Origin: Rhodospirillaceae bacterium
GTDB taxonomy: Bacteria; Pseudomonadota; Alphaproteobacteria; Thalassobaculales; Thalassobaculaceae
Length of the DNA: 12,482 nucleotides
Direction of reading: 5' to 3'
NCBI GenBank assembly: GCA_002701455.1
Contig: NZVJ01000065.1
Location: 1-12,482 of the forward strand
The notes beneath the pieces were generated by a model. It made no database searches. It was not told the origin of the DNA and saw only the letters and a list, made by a program, of their open reading frames with translations. Both the position numbers and the translations under genes were made by a program. This document shows positions 6,903-12,482 of this stretch, in pieces. Within the stretch, counting starts at the first letter, position 1. Each line of letters begins with the position of its first letter.

Positions 6903-7928
6903 TTAAAAATAATCATCTGCCAAGATACCCACGTCATTTGCCGCGGTTTTTATGCTATCCCAAACACCCTGACTTATCTGAATGCCGATTGCCTCCGCCT
7001 CTTCCGCTGACTTTGTTTCTTTTTCACCAGGCAGAAGGACTGTGCCCGTATCACTGACAGGTTTGGAATTCCTTACTTCATAAACAAAATCACTAGCCGC
7101 TTTTTCATATTCTGCCATCGAACGAAAAGAATCTACACGCAAAAGAATAAATAACCAATTGTACTCAAGAGTTTTTCCTAGCATGGCATCACCAACTAAT
7201 TCCGCTATAATTCCCATCCCGCTTCCTTTAGGCCCAGCAGCTGGCAACAGTGCACCGCCGTCATAAAAATCGTTTGGGTTTGTTGAGGGGTTTCCATTTT
7301 TATCTATTATAATATCTGGAGGCAGCGCGTCGTTGTTAGCTCTAGCTACTGCAACTTTTCCCGCTGGCCAATTTGAGATGGCAAAGTCACAAACTAGCGG
7401 ATCATTTTTTAGACCAGGCATTGATAGTGTATAGGGATTGGTGCTCATAACGGGTTCTTTACCGCCAAAAGGAACAACGTTGCCCCACAGTTTTCTGCCT
7501 CCTCCTCCCATACTTAGTCCGAAAAAACCTGCGTCTGCGGCTTGTTCACCATACGCACCCATTCGTCCTGTATGCCCACAATTAGAGATTGCTATTGCTA
7601 CAATCCCGCTATTAAGTGCCAATTTTATCCCAGCTTCGGCAGCTTTTTTCATAGCGACAATTCCAATTCCACCAGAGCCATCTACACTTATTAGATTACT
7701 GCTTTTTTGTTCTATTATTGGTTCAGCACGAGGATCTATAATCCCTTTTTTAGCTTCACCTATGTAAAGCCCTAGGCGATTCACCCCATGGCTTGGAACA
7801 CCTTTCATTTCAGCATCTACTAAGTGTTCGGCTACGATATTCGAATTAGATTCGGTAAAACCACCCGCGGTCAATGCGTCACTGATAAAATTCAATAGCG
7901 GCGTTTTGTCGGCAGTAAAATAGGTCAT
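6903..7928 (-). CDS. Ldh2-family (malate/L-lactate-type) NAD(P)-dependent 2-hydroxyacid oxidoreductase
   Basis: This 341-residue protein has the usual length for the LDH2/MDH2 family, a non-Rossmann fold unrelated to classical lactate dehydrogenases. Members oxidise L-malate, ureidoglycolate, sulfolactate, 2,3-diketogulonate or related acids. Visible signatures are S46-H47-G48 with V-N-R51, N117-C-G-H119-T-G-R-M-G, the loop P153-F-G-G-K-E-P-V with T163-N-P, and a K234-G-S-G-M segment near the usual conserved Lys. The first part of the VCDFAIS stretch (179-185) departs from the common DMATS form. A possible Shine-Dalgarno (ACGGA) lies about ten bases before the ATG. It is convergent with the hydratase alpha gene (30 bases apart) and divergent from a D-2-hydroxyacid dehydrogenase across 147 bases. 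That pairing suggests handling of both stereoisomers of a hydroxyacid, which is inference. Substrate unknown. Confidence 0.88.
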   Translation of the reverse strand: MTYFTADKTPLLNFISDALTAGGFTESNSNIVAEHLVDAEMKGVPSHGVNRLGLYIGEAKKGIIDPRAEPIIEQKSSNLISVDGSGGIGIVAMKKAAEAGIKLALNSGIVAIAISNCGHTGRMGAYGEQAADAGFFGLSMGGGGRKLWGNVVPFGGKEPVMSTNPYTLSMPGLKNDPLVCDFAISNWPAGKVAVARANNDALPPDIIIDKNGNPSTNPNDFYDGGALLPAAGPKGSGMGIIAELVGDAMLGKTLEYNWLFILLRVDSFRSMAEYEKAASDFVYEVRNSKPVSDTGTVLLPGEKETKSAEEAEAIGIQISQGVWDSIKTAANDVGILADDYF

Positions 7929-8075
7929 AATTTATTTTCCGTCTTTTTAAGATAACTAGTTTCCACGGTTGAGAGTCTTTAAATACGTTGCAGGCATTAA
8001 AAATTCTATGGAGTAATCCTGCCCCTTCAAGTACTACTGTGAATGAATTTATAGCGGATTTAGTGGATAAAAAAA

Positions 8076-9071
8076 ATGAGTAATCCTAAACCATGGATCG
8101 CTTTGGCTGACACCCAGGAGCTTCCAATTTCTCAGACAGCGTTTAAAGATATTGTAGTTGGATTAGACGTGCGAAATGTAGCCATTCCATACAAACCCTT
8201 GACGAAAGAGGAGACTGATTACTGGACTAAGAAGTTAAACGGGGTTTGCGGGATTCTTCTTAGATCCGGCTACGTAACAGAAGAGCTATTAAAACCGCTA
8301 GACCGCCTTAAAATAATCGCCGTACATGGTGCTGGGGTTGATCCCGTAGACGTGGATGCATGTACTAGACGTGGAATATGGGTAACAAATACGCCCGGAG
8401 CAAATGCCGATGCTGTTGCTGAAATAACGATTGGGTTAATGTTGTCCATGGCCAGGAAAATTCCACAAGCTGCCACAAAAGTCAGCGCTGAAAAAGCCTG
8501 GGGCAGCGCAAGACATATCGGCACTGAGCTAAAAAGTAAAACACTAGGCTTACTAGGATTTGGACAGATCGGACAACGTGTTGCCAGGATTGCTCAAGCA
8601 TTCGGCATGAAAGTGATCGCTTTTGATCCAGGCCTGACGCCGTCAGAAATAAAGGGAAAGGGGTCCACCCCCGTTTCCTTAGAGGAGTTAGCTAAAGATT
8701 CTGATGTTTTATCCTTACATGCCCCCGCTATTGAAGCGACTAACCAAATCATCAACAAAGAATTTTTAGGTAAAATGAAAGCCTCGGCAAAAATCATAAA
8801 CTGTGCCCGCGGAAGTTTGATTGATGAACAGGCTTTGGCCCAAGCTTTAAACAGCGGCCAGCTCTCGGGAGTAGCTTTAGACGTTTTGGATGGAGAACCA
8901 CCTGACCCTAACAGTCCTTTGTTCGATGCTCCTAATGTGTTAATAACGCCCCATATGGCCGGCTCTACAGAGGAATGCCTCCAAAATATCGCCAAAACCG
9001 CGATGCAGGATATCGTCCGTGTAATACATGGCAAGGAGCCGTTACACGCTGTAAATAACCCCTTTTCATAA
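8076..9071 (+). CDS. D-isomer-specific 2-hydroxyacid dehydrogenase, NAD-type (SerA-like)
   Basis: This 331-residue protein has the two-domain layout of the family. The cofactor motif G161-F-G-Q-I-G166 is followed at the end of the next strand by D184 (IAFDPG), the usual mark of NAD specificity. The catalytic residues are R245 (NCARGS), E274 (DGEPPDP) and H293 (ITPHMAGS). The substrate-domain motif VHGAGVDPVD (83-92) and the TPGANADAVAE stretch (106-116) resemble phosphoglycerate dehydrogenase-like proteins. It lacks the C-terminal ACT domain of many serine-pathway SerA enzymes, so I do not assign serA. It is clearly a different enzyme from the protein at 2838-3806, which appears NADP-dependent. 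It is divergent from the Ldh2 gene and convergent with the mandelate-racemase-type gene (51 bases apart). Confidence 0.9.
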   Translation: MSNPKPWIALADTQELPISQTAFKDIVVGLDVRNVAIPYKPLTKEETDYWTKKLNGVCGILLRSGYVTEELLKPLDRLKIIAVHGAGVDPVDVDACTRRGIWVTNTPGANADAVAEITIGLMLSMARKIPQAATKVSAEKAWGSARHIGTELKSKTLGLLGFGQIGQRVARIAQAFGMKVIAFDPGLTPSEIKGKGSTPVSLEELAKDSDVLSLHAPAIEATNQIINKEFLGKMKASAKIINCARGSLIDEQALAQALNSGQLSGVALDVLDGEPPDPNSPLFDAPNVLITPHMAGSTEECLQNIAKTAMQDIVRVIHGKEPLHAVNNPFS

Positions 9072-9122
9072 AATTATGGTCTAATGAAAAGTTGAACTTT
9101 ACTTTATCTGAAGCATTTAATT

Positions 9123-10211
9123 TTAGTCAGACGCGTAAACGCTTAACGCATCCCAATTAAAATCGATACCATGCCCAGGCCGTTCGCCAGCAGAAGCGAA
9201 ACCATCCGTAATAACTAGGGGATCCAAAATAAACCTCTCTAATCCAAACCCATGAACCTCGAGATAAGATGCATTCGGGACTGCACCCAAGAGATGAACA
9301 TGAATGTCATGGACACCGTGAGACGTTACTGGGAGATTTCTTGCCTCTGCAAGTTTTGCCACCTTCATCCAAACAGTAATACCTCCGCAGTTAGAAACAT
9401 CTGGCTCAATATAACTTACGCCATTTGCTTCCAGCATATGCTGAAAGTCATAAATAGTGTGAAGATTTTCACCTGCAGAAACTGGCACTCCACCCTCAAC
9501 TAAGATTCTGTTATGCCCCGAAAAATCTTCCGGTATGGTAGGCTCCTCTAACCAGACTAAGTCAAATTCACGGAATGACCGGGCAGCCCGAATTGCCTCG
9601 TCAACGGTCCAACGCATATTTGCGTCCACCATAAGAGGAAAGTTCTTTCCCAAATGTTTTCGCATGGCGGCTATTCTATCAATATCTTCGTCAAGATTAT
9701 CTCTGCCAACCTTCATTTTTATAGCTCGAAACCCACTAGATAAGTTTTTCTCTGTCTGGGCAAGCAGCTCCTCTACAGTGAACATTAAATCAATTCCGCC
9801 TGCATATGCTTTTATTTTCGGATCAGCGCCTCCAAGAAGGCGCCATAATGGCATGCCAACTTGTTTTCCCATCAGGTCCCATAAAGCTATATCGACGGCT
9901 GAGAGAGCGTGTATTGCAAGTCCCCCCCGTCCAGCATAATGAAGTTTCCACCATAGTGATTTCCAAATTTGTTCTATTCGTGTTTCGTCACTCCCGAGAA
10001 GAAATGGGGCCATATCATCCCGCATCACAGAATGAATACCTTTGGCACCCGCCCCAAGCGTGTATGTATATCCTAGACCTTCCATACCATTAGAATTTTC
10101 CATGCGTACCGTCATTAGTTCAAAGCTTGCCATGTCGCCATGCATGCTATCTGAAAGAACAACGGGTAATGGCACGCTGTAGTGCTCAGTTTTAATGTTG
10201 GTAATAGACAT
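9123..10211 (-). CDS. Mandelate racemase/muconate lactonizing enzyme superfamily, MandR-type active site
   Basis: With the ATG at 10211 the protein has 362 residues. That start has a GAGG Shine-Dalgarno six bases upstream; the longer frame to a TTG at 10223 would place the motif inside the gene. It is an enolase-superfamily alpha/beta barrel using Mg2+ to abstract a proton next to a carboxylate. Metal ligands are D196, E222 and E248; bases are K167 in K165-M-K167 and the H298/D271 dyad; E318 is the electrophilic acid. Each number is one more than the residue I recall for Pseudomonas putida mandelate racemase (K166, D195, E221, E247, D270, H297, E317). This defines the MandR subgroup, which includes mandelate racemase and many acid-sugar dehydratases. 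It is divergent from a CMD gene. The mechanism class is well supported; the substrate is unknown. Confidence 0.9.
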   Translation of the reverse strand: MSITNIKTEHYSVPLPVVLSDSMHGDMASFELMTVRMENSNGMEGLGYTYTLGAGAKGIHSVMRDDMAPFLLGSDETRIEQIWKSLWWKLHYAGRGGLAIHALSAVDIALWDLMGKQVGMPLWRLLGGADPKIKAYAGGIDLMFTVEELLAQTEKNLSSGFRAIKMKVGRDNLDEDIDRIAAMRKHLGKNFPLMVDANMRWTVDEAIRAARSFREFDLVWLEEPTIPEDFSGHNRILVEGGVPVSAGENLHTIYDFQHMLEANGVSYIEPDVSNCGGITVWMKVAKLAEARNLPVTSHGVHDIHVHLLGAVPNASYLEVHGFGLERFILDPLVITDGFASAGERPGHGIDFNWDALSVYASD

Positions 10212-10217
10212 TTTGAA

Positions 10218-10221
10218 CCTC
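10218..10221 (-). promoter_or_regulatory. Shine-Dalgarno GAGG deciding the start of the mandelate-racemase-type gene
   Basis: Read on the minus strand, GAGG lies six bases before the ATG at 10211. It overlaps the codons just after the alternative TTG at 10223, so that longer start is unlikely. Confidence 0.6.
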
Positions 10222-10227
10222 AAATAA

Positions 10228-10253
10228 TATTTGCTAAGTAGCCACTATTTGCT
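10228..10253. repeat. Pair of direct repeats TATTTGCT between divergent genes
   Basis: TATTTGCT occurs at 10228-10235 and again at 10246-10253, an 18-base period. The pair lies in the 120-base gap between the mandelate-racemase-type gene and the CMD gene, close to the start of the former. It could be a tandem operator, but an 8-base repeat in AT-rich DNA is weak evidence. Confidence 0.2.
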
Positions 10254-10271
10254 CTAGTTTTCCATAAACAG

Positions 10272-10299
10272 AAGACAAATGGCAATTAGCATCTATAAA
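10272..10299 (+). promoter_or_regulatory. Candidate sigma-70-type promoter for the CMD gene
   Basis: AAGACA (10272-10277) and TATAAA (10294-10299) are separated by 16 bases. They match the -35 and -10 consensus at 4/6 and 5/6 positions. Transcription would begin near 10306, leaving a leader of roughly 26 bases that contains the AGGGGAG ribosome site before the ATG at 10332. This is a pattern match only. Confidence 0.3.
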
Positions 10300-10320
10300 T
10301 ACTGGTAAAATTGATAAAGC

Positions 10321-10327
10321 AGGGGAG
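10321..10327 (+). promoter_or_regulatory. Shine-Dalgarno AGGGGAG deciding the start of the CMD gene
   Basis: This purine-rich motif is four to six bases before the ATG at 10332. It would be inside the gene if translation began at the TTG at 10311, so the ATG is the likely start. Confidence 0.65.
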
Positions 10328-10331
10328 AGTT

Positions 10332-10877
10332 ATGGCTAGAATTTCATATGCGGAAAAGAGCGCTATTCCCGAGCGTCTACAAAACTTATTTGACGATATG
10401 TCAACGTATGGGCCATTTGGCAGTCTGGTTGGAGCGATGGCTCACAGGACGCCGATATTTGAGCATGTTTTTGGTATGTTAACCGACCTACGTAATGAGG
10501 GCGTCCTGCCAAGACGATATTTAGAGTTAGCGTTAGTTGCAGTCTCCAAGGTTAACTCTTGCGATTATTGCGTTGCGCATCACGCTCCATTTCTAACTAT
10601 AGAAGGCGTAACTCCTGCTGGTGCAGAAAATATACTGCAATATGAAAATCATCCGGAATTCGACGATATAGACAAACTAGTCGTAGAATACTCAATCGAA
10701 GTCACAAGCAATTTTCATCGCGTTCGAGATAATTTATTTGACCGGTTGCGCGATCATTTTTCAGAGGAACAAATAGTTGAGTTAACGTGGCGCATCGCTC
10801 TGTGCGGCGCGTTTAATCGCTTTAATGACGTACTTCAACTGGACATTGAAGAGGAAGCGTTAGCAAAGATTGCTTGA
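10332..10877 (+). CDS. Carboxymuconolactone decarboxylase (CMD)/AhpD-like protein
   Basis: From the ATG at 10332 the protein has 181 residues. It is an all-helical CMD/AhpD-type protein. The signature is E65 (in YLELALVAVSKV) followed by C77-D-Y-C80-V-A-H83-H84, the Cys-x-x-Cys-x-x-x-His arrangement used by AhpD as a peroxidase/thiol-relay centre. True 4-carboxymuconolactone decarboxylases usually lack the paired cysteines, so a redox or peroxide-defence role is more likely than aromatic ring cleavage. The second half (FHRVRDNLFDRLRDHFSEEQ) fits the CMD helical repeat. No AhpC peroxiredoxin lies next to it. It is divergent from the mandelate-racemase-type gene and convergent with the zinc-finger gene, so it is probably transcribed alone. 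Family is clear; exact role is unknown. Confidence 0.85.
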   Translation: MARISYAEKSAIPERLQNLFDDMSTYGPFGSLVGAMAHRTPIFEHVFGMLTDLRNEGVLPRRYLELALVAVSKVNSCDYCVAHHAPFLTIEGVTPAGAENILQYENHPEFDDIDKLVVEYSIEVTSNFHRVRDNLFDRLRDHFSEEQIVELTWRIALCGAFNRFNDVLQLDIEEEALAKIA

Positions 10878-10922
10878 TAAATCTCAATATTAAAATCCCT
10901 CAATCCTCAATACTTTTGCACT

Positions 10923-11255
10923 CTATTTTGCACAAGCAACGCAGGTAGTGCATGCGGGATCGAATTCTAATCTTTTTAAGGGAATTTCTTCGTCGCAGGT
11001 AATGCAGCAGCCAAAATCTCCGCTTTTTAAACGCTCTATGGCTGCCTCGATACGTCGTAAGTCTACTTCTCTTCGCCGTTCCATTTCGATCGCCATAGAT
11101 TGTCTCTGAATGGCGTCCATCCGAGATAACCGTCCAATTTTGGTCTGGTCTAATTCTACGACTTCCGTCGAATTTTTTGCTGAAACTATCAAATTTTTTA
11201 AAGTCAGTTTCTTTTCTTCTAACCGTTTTAAAAAAACTTTTTCATCTAAGGGCAT
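10923..11255 (-). CDS. Small DksA/TraR-family C4 zinc-finger protein
   Basis: This 110-residue protein belongs to the DksA/TraR group, whose members bind in the secondary channel of RNA polymerase and modulate transcription initiation. The N-terminal part (1-30) is Lys/Glu-rich helix. The family core E35-L-D36-Q-T-K-I-G41-R-L-S-R-M-D47-A follows, then a helix rich in E and R (55-78). The zinc finger is C84-I-T-C87, a 17-residue spacer, then C105-V-A-C108, with the typical EEIPLKRLE in the spacer. Two extra cysteines, C83 and C102, sit next to the ligands. It is shorter than E. coli DksA (151 residues). It starts 12 bases after the TauD/TfdA dioxygenase stop on the same strand, so the two are probably co-transcribed. 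It might be a local or redox-sensitive regulator; that is inference. Confidence 0.87.
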   Translation of the reverse strand: MPLDEKVFLKRLEEKKLTLKNLIVSAKNSTEVVELDQTKIGRLSRMDAIQRQSMAIEMERRREVDLRRIEAAIERLKSGDFGCCITCDEEIPLKRLEFDPACTTCVACAK

Positions 11256-11267
11256 TTTTAGTTAAGC

Positions 11268-12146
11268 CTAAACCGTCGGTCCATCGCCAGCTACGGTGGT
11301 TCGATGCATTACACGCCGGTAGTCTTCATCAGGCCAGGGGTTCCCTCTATGCACGACAGATCTATTATCCCACATAACTAGATCCAACGGACGCCATTTG
11401 TGAGCGTATACAAATTCGGGCCGGGTCATCCAGGATGTCAGCTCCGCTATCAGCGCTCTACTTCTAGGATATTCCCATCCCTCTATAAAGTGACAATGAC
11501 TTCCTACGTAAAGAGCCTTTCTGCCTGTCTCTGGGTGCTTTCGAATTAAAGCTTGCCTAACTGGTTTTATACTTTTTTTATCCTCTTCAGAAAAAATATC
11601 GCCCACAACCAATTGCCTTGAAAAAGTTATTGAATGCTCACAAATTAAATCGTCGAGCTCACACTTTTCTACGCCGGATATCGAGCCAGGCCAGGAATCA
11701 TATGCATACCGCACATCGGCAAACTCGGTCTCTCCTCCAAAGGGCGGCACTTCTCGGCCCGACAAAATTGAGATATTGGCAGGAATAGGTTTAAAAGATG
11801 AATCAGAGTGCCAGAGACTATTGCCCCTATGGTATTTAGCTGAAGCATGATCACGTGGAAGAATTTTGTCATCCTTTCCAACATTTGTAGTTATATAAAT
11901 TTGAGGAAATTTTATCTCCCCATCAATTTTTACCAGAGACTTTTCTAGTTCGCCAAACCGCTCAGAAAAGGAAATTTGCTGCTCGTCGTTTATACTTTGT
12001 CCCCTTATTACAACGACGGCATAACTGAACACGGCCTGTCTTATTTCTTCAAAAATTACGTTATCAAGCGACTGCGATAAATCGATATTCTTTATCTCAA
12101 CGGCAAAATCCATACCAGGCATCAATGGTTTTATATCTAATTCCAC
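11268..12146 (-). CDS. TauD/TfdA-family Fe(II)/2-oxoglutarate-dependent dioxygenase
   Basis: From the GTG at 12146 the protein has 292 residues. It couples oxidation of a substrate, often a sulfonate, aryloxyacid or other organic acid, to decarboxylation of 2-oxoglutarate. The iron triad is H113-S-D115 and H266 (VVHRG), and R282 (in HRTTV) is the likely 2-oxoglutarate anchor. The family segments GGETEFADVR (137-146) and LVMWDNR (256-262) are present; the latter resembles TfdA more than taurine-specific TauD. The longest frame begins at TTG 12152, but GGAGG abuts that codon, whereas it lies six bases before the GTG, so GTG is preferred. It follows an SDR gene by 18 bases and precedes the zinc-finger gene. 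The SDR may oxidise or reduce the dioxygenase product. Substrate unknown; not called tauD or tfdA. Confidence 0.9.
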   Translation of the reverse strand: MELDIKPLMPGMDFAVEIKNIDLSQSLDNVIFEEIRQAVFSYAVVVIRGQSINDEQQISFSERFGELEKSLVKIDGEIKFPQIYITTNVGKDDKILPRDHASAKYHRGNSLWHSDSSFKPIPANISILSGREVPPFGGETEFADVRYAYDSWPGSISGVEKCELDDLICEHSITFSRQLVVGDIFSEEDKKSIKPVRQALIRKHPETGRKALYVGSHCHFIEGWEYPRSRALIAELTSWMTRPEFVYAHKWRPLDLVMWDNRSVVHRGNPWPDEDYRRVMHRTTVAGDGPTV

Positions 12147-12152
12147 ATTCAA

Positions 12153-12157
12153 CCTCC
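12153..12157 (-). promoter_or_regulatory. Shine-Dalgarno GGAGG deciding the dioxygenase start
   Basis: GGAGG on the minus strand directly touches the TTG at 12152 (no spacing) but is six bases before the GTG at 12146. Normal spacing therefore favours the GTG start. Confidence 0.65.
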
Positions 12158-12164
12158 AAATTCT

Positions 12165-12482
12165 CTAGTAAATGGTAACACCGCTATCAACGGACAGAAC
12201 TTGACCGGTAGTGATTTCCGATTCATCAGACGCCAAATAAACCGCCATATTCGCGATATGTATGGGCATGCCAAAGCCCAAGAGATGCTGTTCAGAAATT
12301 TTTGCTATTTCAGGAGACTCTTGCACAAGTTTTTTTACTCTATCCGACAGTGTCACGGAAGGCGCAATAGCATTCACTCGAATTTTGTTTGGCGCGTATT
12401 CAACAGCCATAGACCTAGTCATAGAAGCAACGCCGCCCTTTGCAGCTGTATAACAATCTCGCCCAGGCAGAGCCATAAGTGC
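12165..12482 (-). CDS. Classical SDR-family oxidoreductase, C-terminal part only
   Basis: The frame runs off the right edge of the window, so the N-terminal half with the cofactor motif and catalytic Ser is missing; about 105 residues are visible. Here the catalytic Tyr-x-x-x-Lys is intact (C-Y-T-A-A-K-G-G), followed by the family's M-A-V-E-Y-A-P-N-K-I-R-V-N-A-I-A-P stretch and the C-terminal T-G-Q-V-L-S-V-D-S-G. It is therefore a normal NAD(P)-dependent dehydrogenase/reductase, unlike the degenerate SDR at the left edge. The start lies outside the window; an internal Met at 12476 is not the start, since the frame is open beyond it. It is the first visible gene of the minus-strand set with the dioxygenase (18 bases downstream) and zinc-finger gene. 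Substrate unknown. Confidence 0.87.
   Translation of the reverse strand, partial: ALMALPGRDCYTAAKGGVASMTRSMAVEYAPNKIRVNAIAPSVTLSDRVKKLVQESPEIAKISEQHLLGFGMPIHIANMAVYLASDESEITTGQVLSVDSGVTIY

Noticed and set aside
8011..8087. Ten-base direct repeat GAGTAATCCT at 8011-8020 and 8078-8087 around the start of the second hydroxyacid dehydrogenase
   Set aside because: The second copy is part of the coding start and nothing else in the flanks is shared; no evidence of duplication, insertion or operator function.
8594..9034. Minus-strand frame of 146 codons opposite the second D-2-hydroxyacid dehydrogenase
   Set aside because: Antisense to a well-supported gene with complete catalytic motifs; no ribosome site or domain of its own.
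9088..9100. Palindrome AAAGTT-G-AACTTT between convergent genes, considered as a bidirectional terminator
   Set aside because: It is AT-rich, would form at best a four-pair hairpin, and has no proper T-tract.

Overview
The window is a gene-dense, moderately AT-rich bacterial segment with thirteen complete genes and a partial gene at each end. The gene set is an ordinary proteobacterial accessory/catabolic repertoire: SDRs, 2-hydroxyacid dehydrogenases, a TauD/TfdA dioxygenase, a small DksA/TraR-type zinc-finger protein and MFS carriers. My best guess is a heterotrophic, possibly marine alphaproteobacterium. This rests on gene content and protein style only; there is no rRNA or tRNA. I see no insertion sequence, CRISPR array, phage gene or integrase, and no gene-free stretch over 300 bases.

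Layout. (1) 1-3806, plus strand: an operon-like run with gaps of 29-49 bases, consisting of a C-terminal SDR fragment with an altered catalytic site, an MFS carrier, a ketopantoate-reductase-fold enzyme and a D-2-hydroxyacid dehydrogenase. This looks like an uptake-plus-oxidoreduction unit for a small carboxylic acid. (2) 3884-5404, minus: a 14-TM DHA2-type MFS exporter. (3) 5613-6872, plus: three tightly coupled genes encoding a nitrile-hydratase-family enzyme whose beta subunit is split into two polypeptides, followed by the metal-binding alpha subunit. (4) 6903-7928, minus: an Ldh2-family 2-hydroxyacid dehydrogenase. (5) 8076-9071, plus: a second D-2-hydroxyacid dehydrogenase. (6) 9123-10211, minus: an enolase-superfamily enzyme of the mandelate racemase type. 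(7) 10332-10877, plus: a CMD/AhpD-like protein. (8) 10923-12482, minus: an SDR (partial), a TauD/TfdA dioxygenase and a DksA-like zinc-finger protein in one likely operon.

The most notable item is the split-beta nitrile hydratase family enzyme. Its metal site is cobalt-type (C-T-L-C-S-C), but the next residues are Y-P-R instead of the usual Y-P-W. Both the split beta and this Arg recall thiocyanate hydrolase (ScnB-ScnA-ScnC) more than ordinary nitrile hydratases. Other points are an SDR lacking the Ser-Tyr-Lys catalytic residues, a ketopantoate-reductase homologue lacking two active-site Asn, and several genes where the Shine-Dalgarno sequence points to a start downstream of the longest reading frame.

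How the genes work together is inference. The recurrent chemistry is 2-hydroxy/2-keto acid metabolism: two D-2-hydroxyacid dehydrogenases with different predicted cofactor preference, an Ldh2 enzyme, a ketoacid reductase and a mandelate-racemase-type enzyme, next to a nitrile/thiocyanate-type hydratase and two transporters. The frequent strand switches mean this is not one operon. No amidase, nitrilase, cobalt chaperone or transcriptional activator is visible to complete a pathway.
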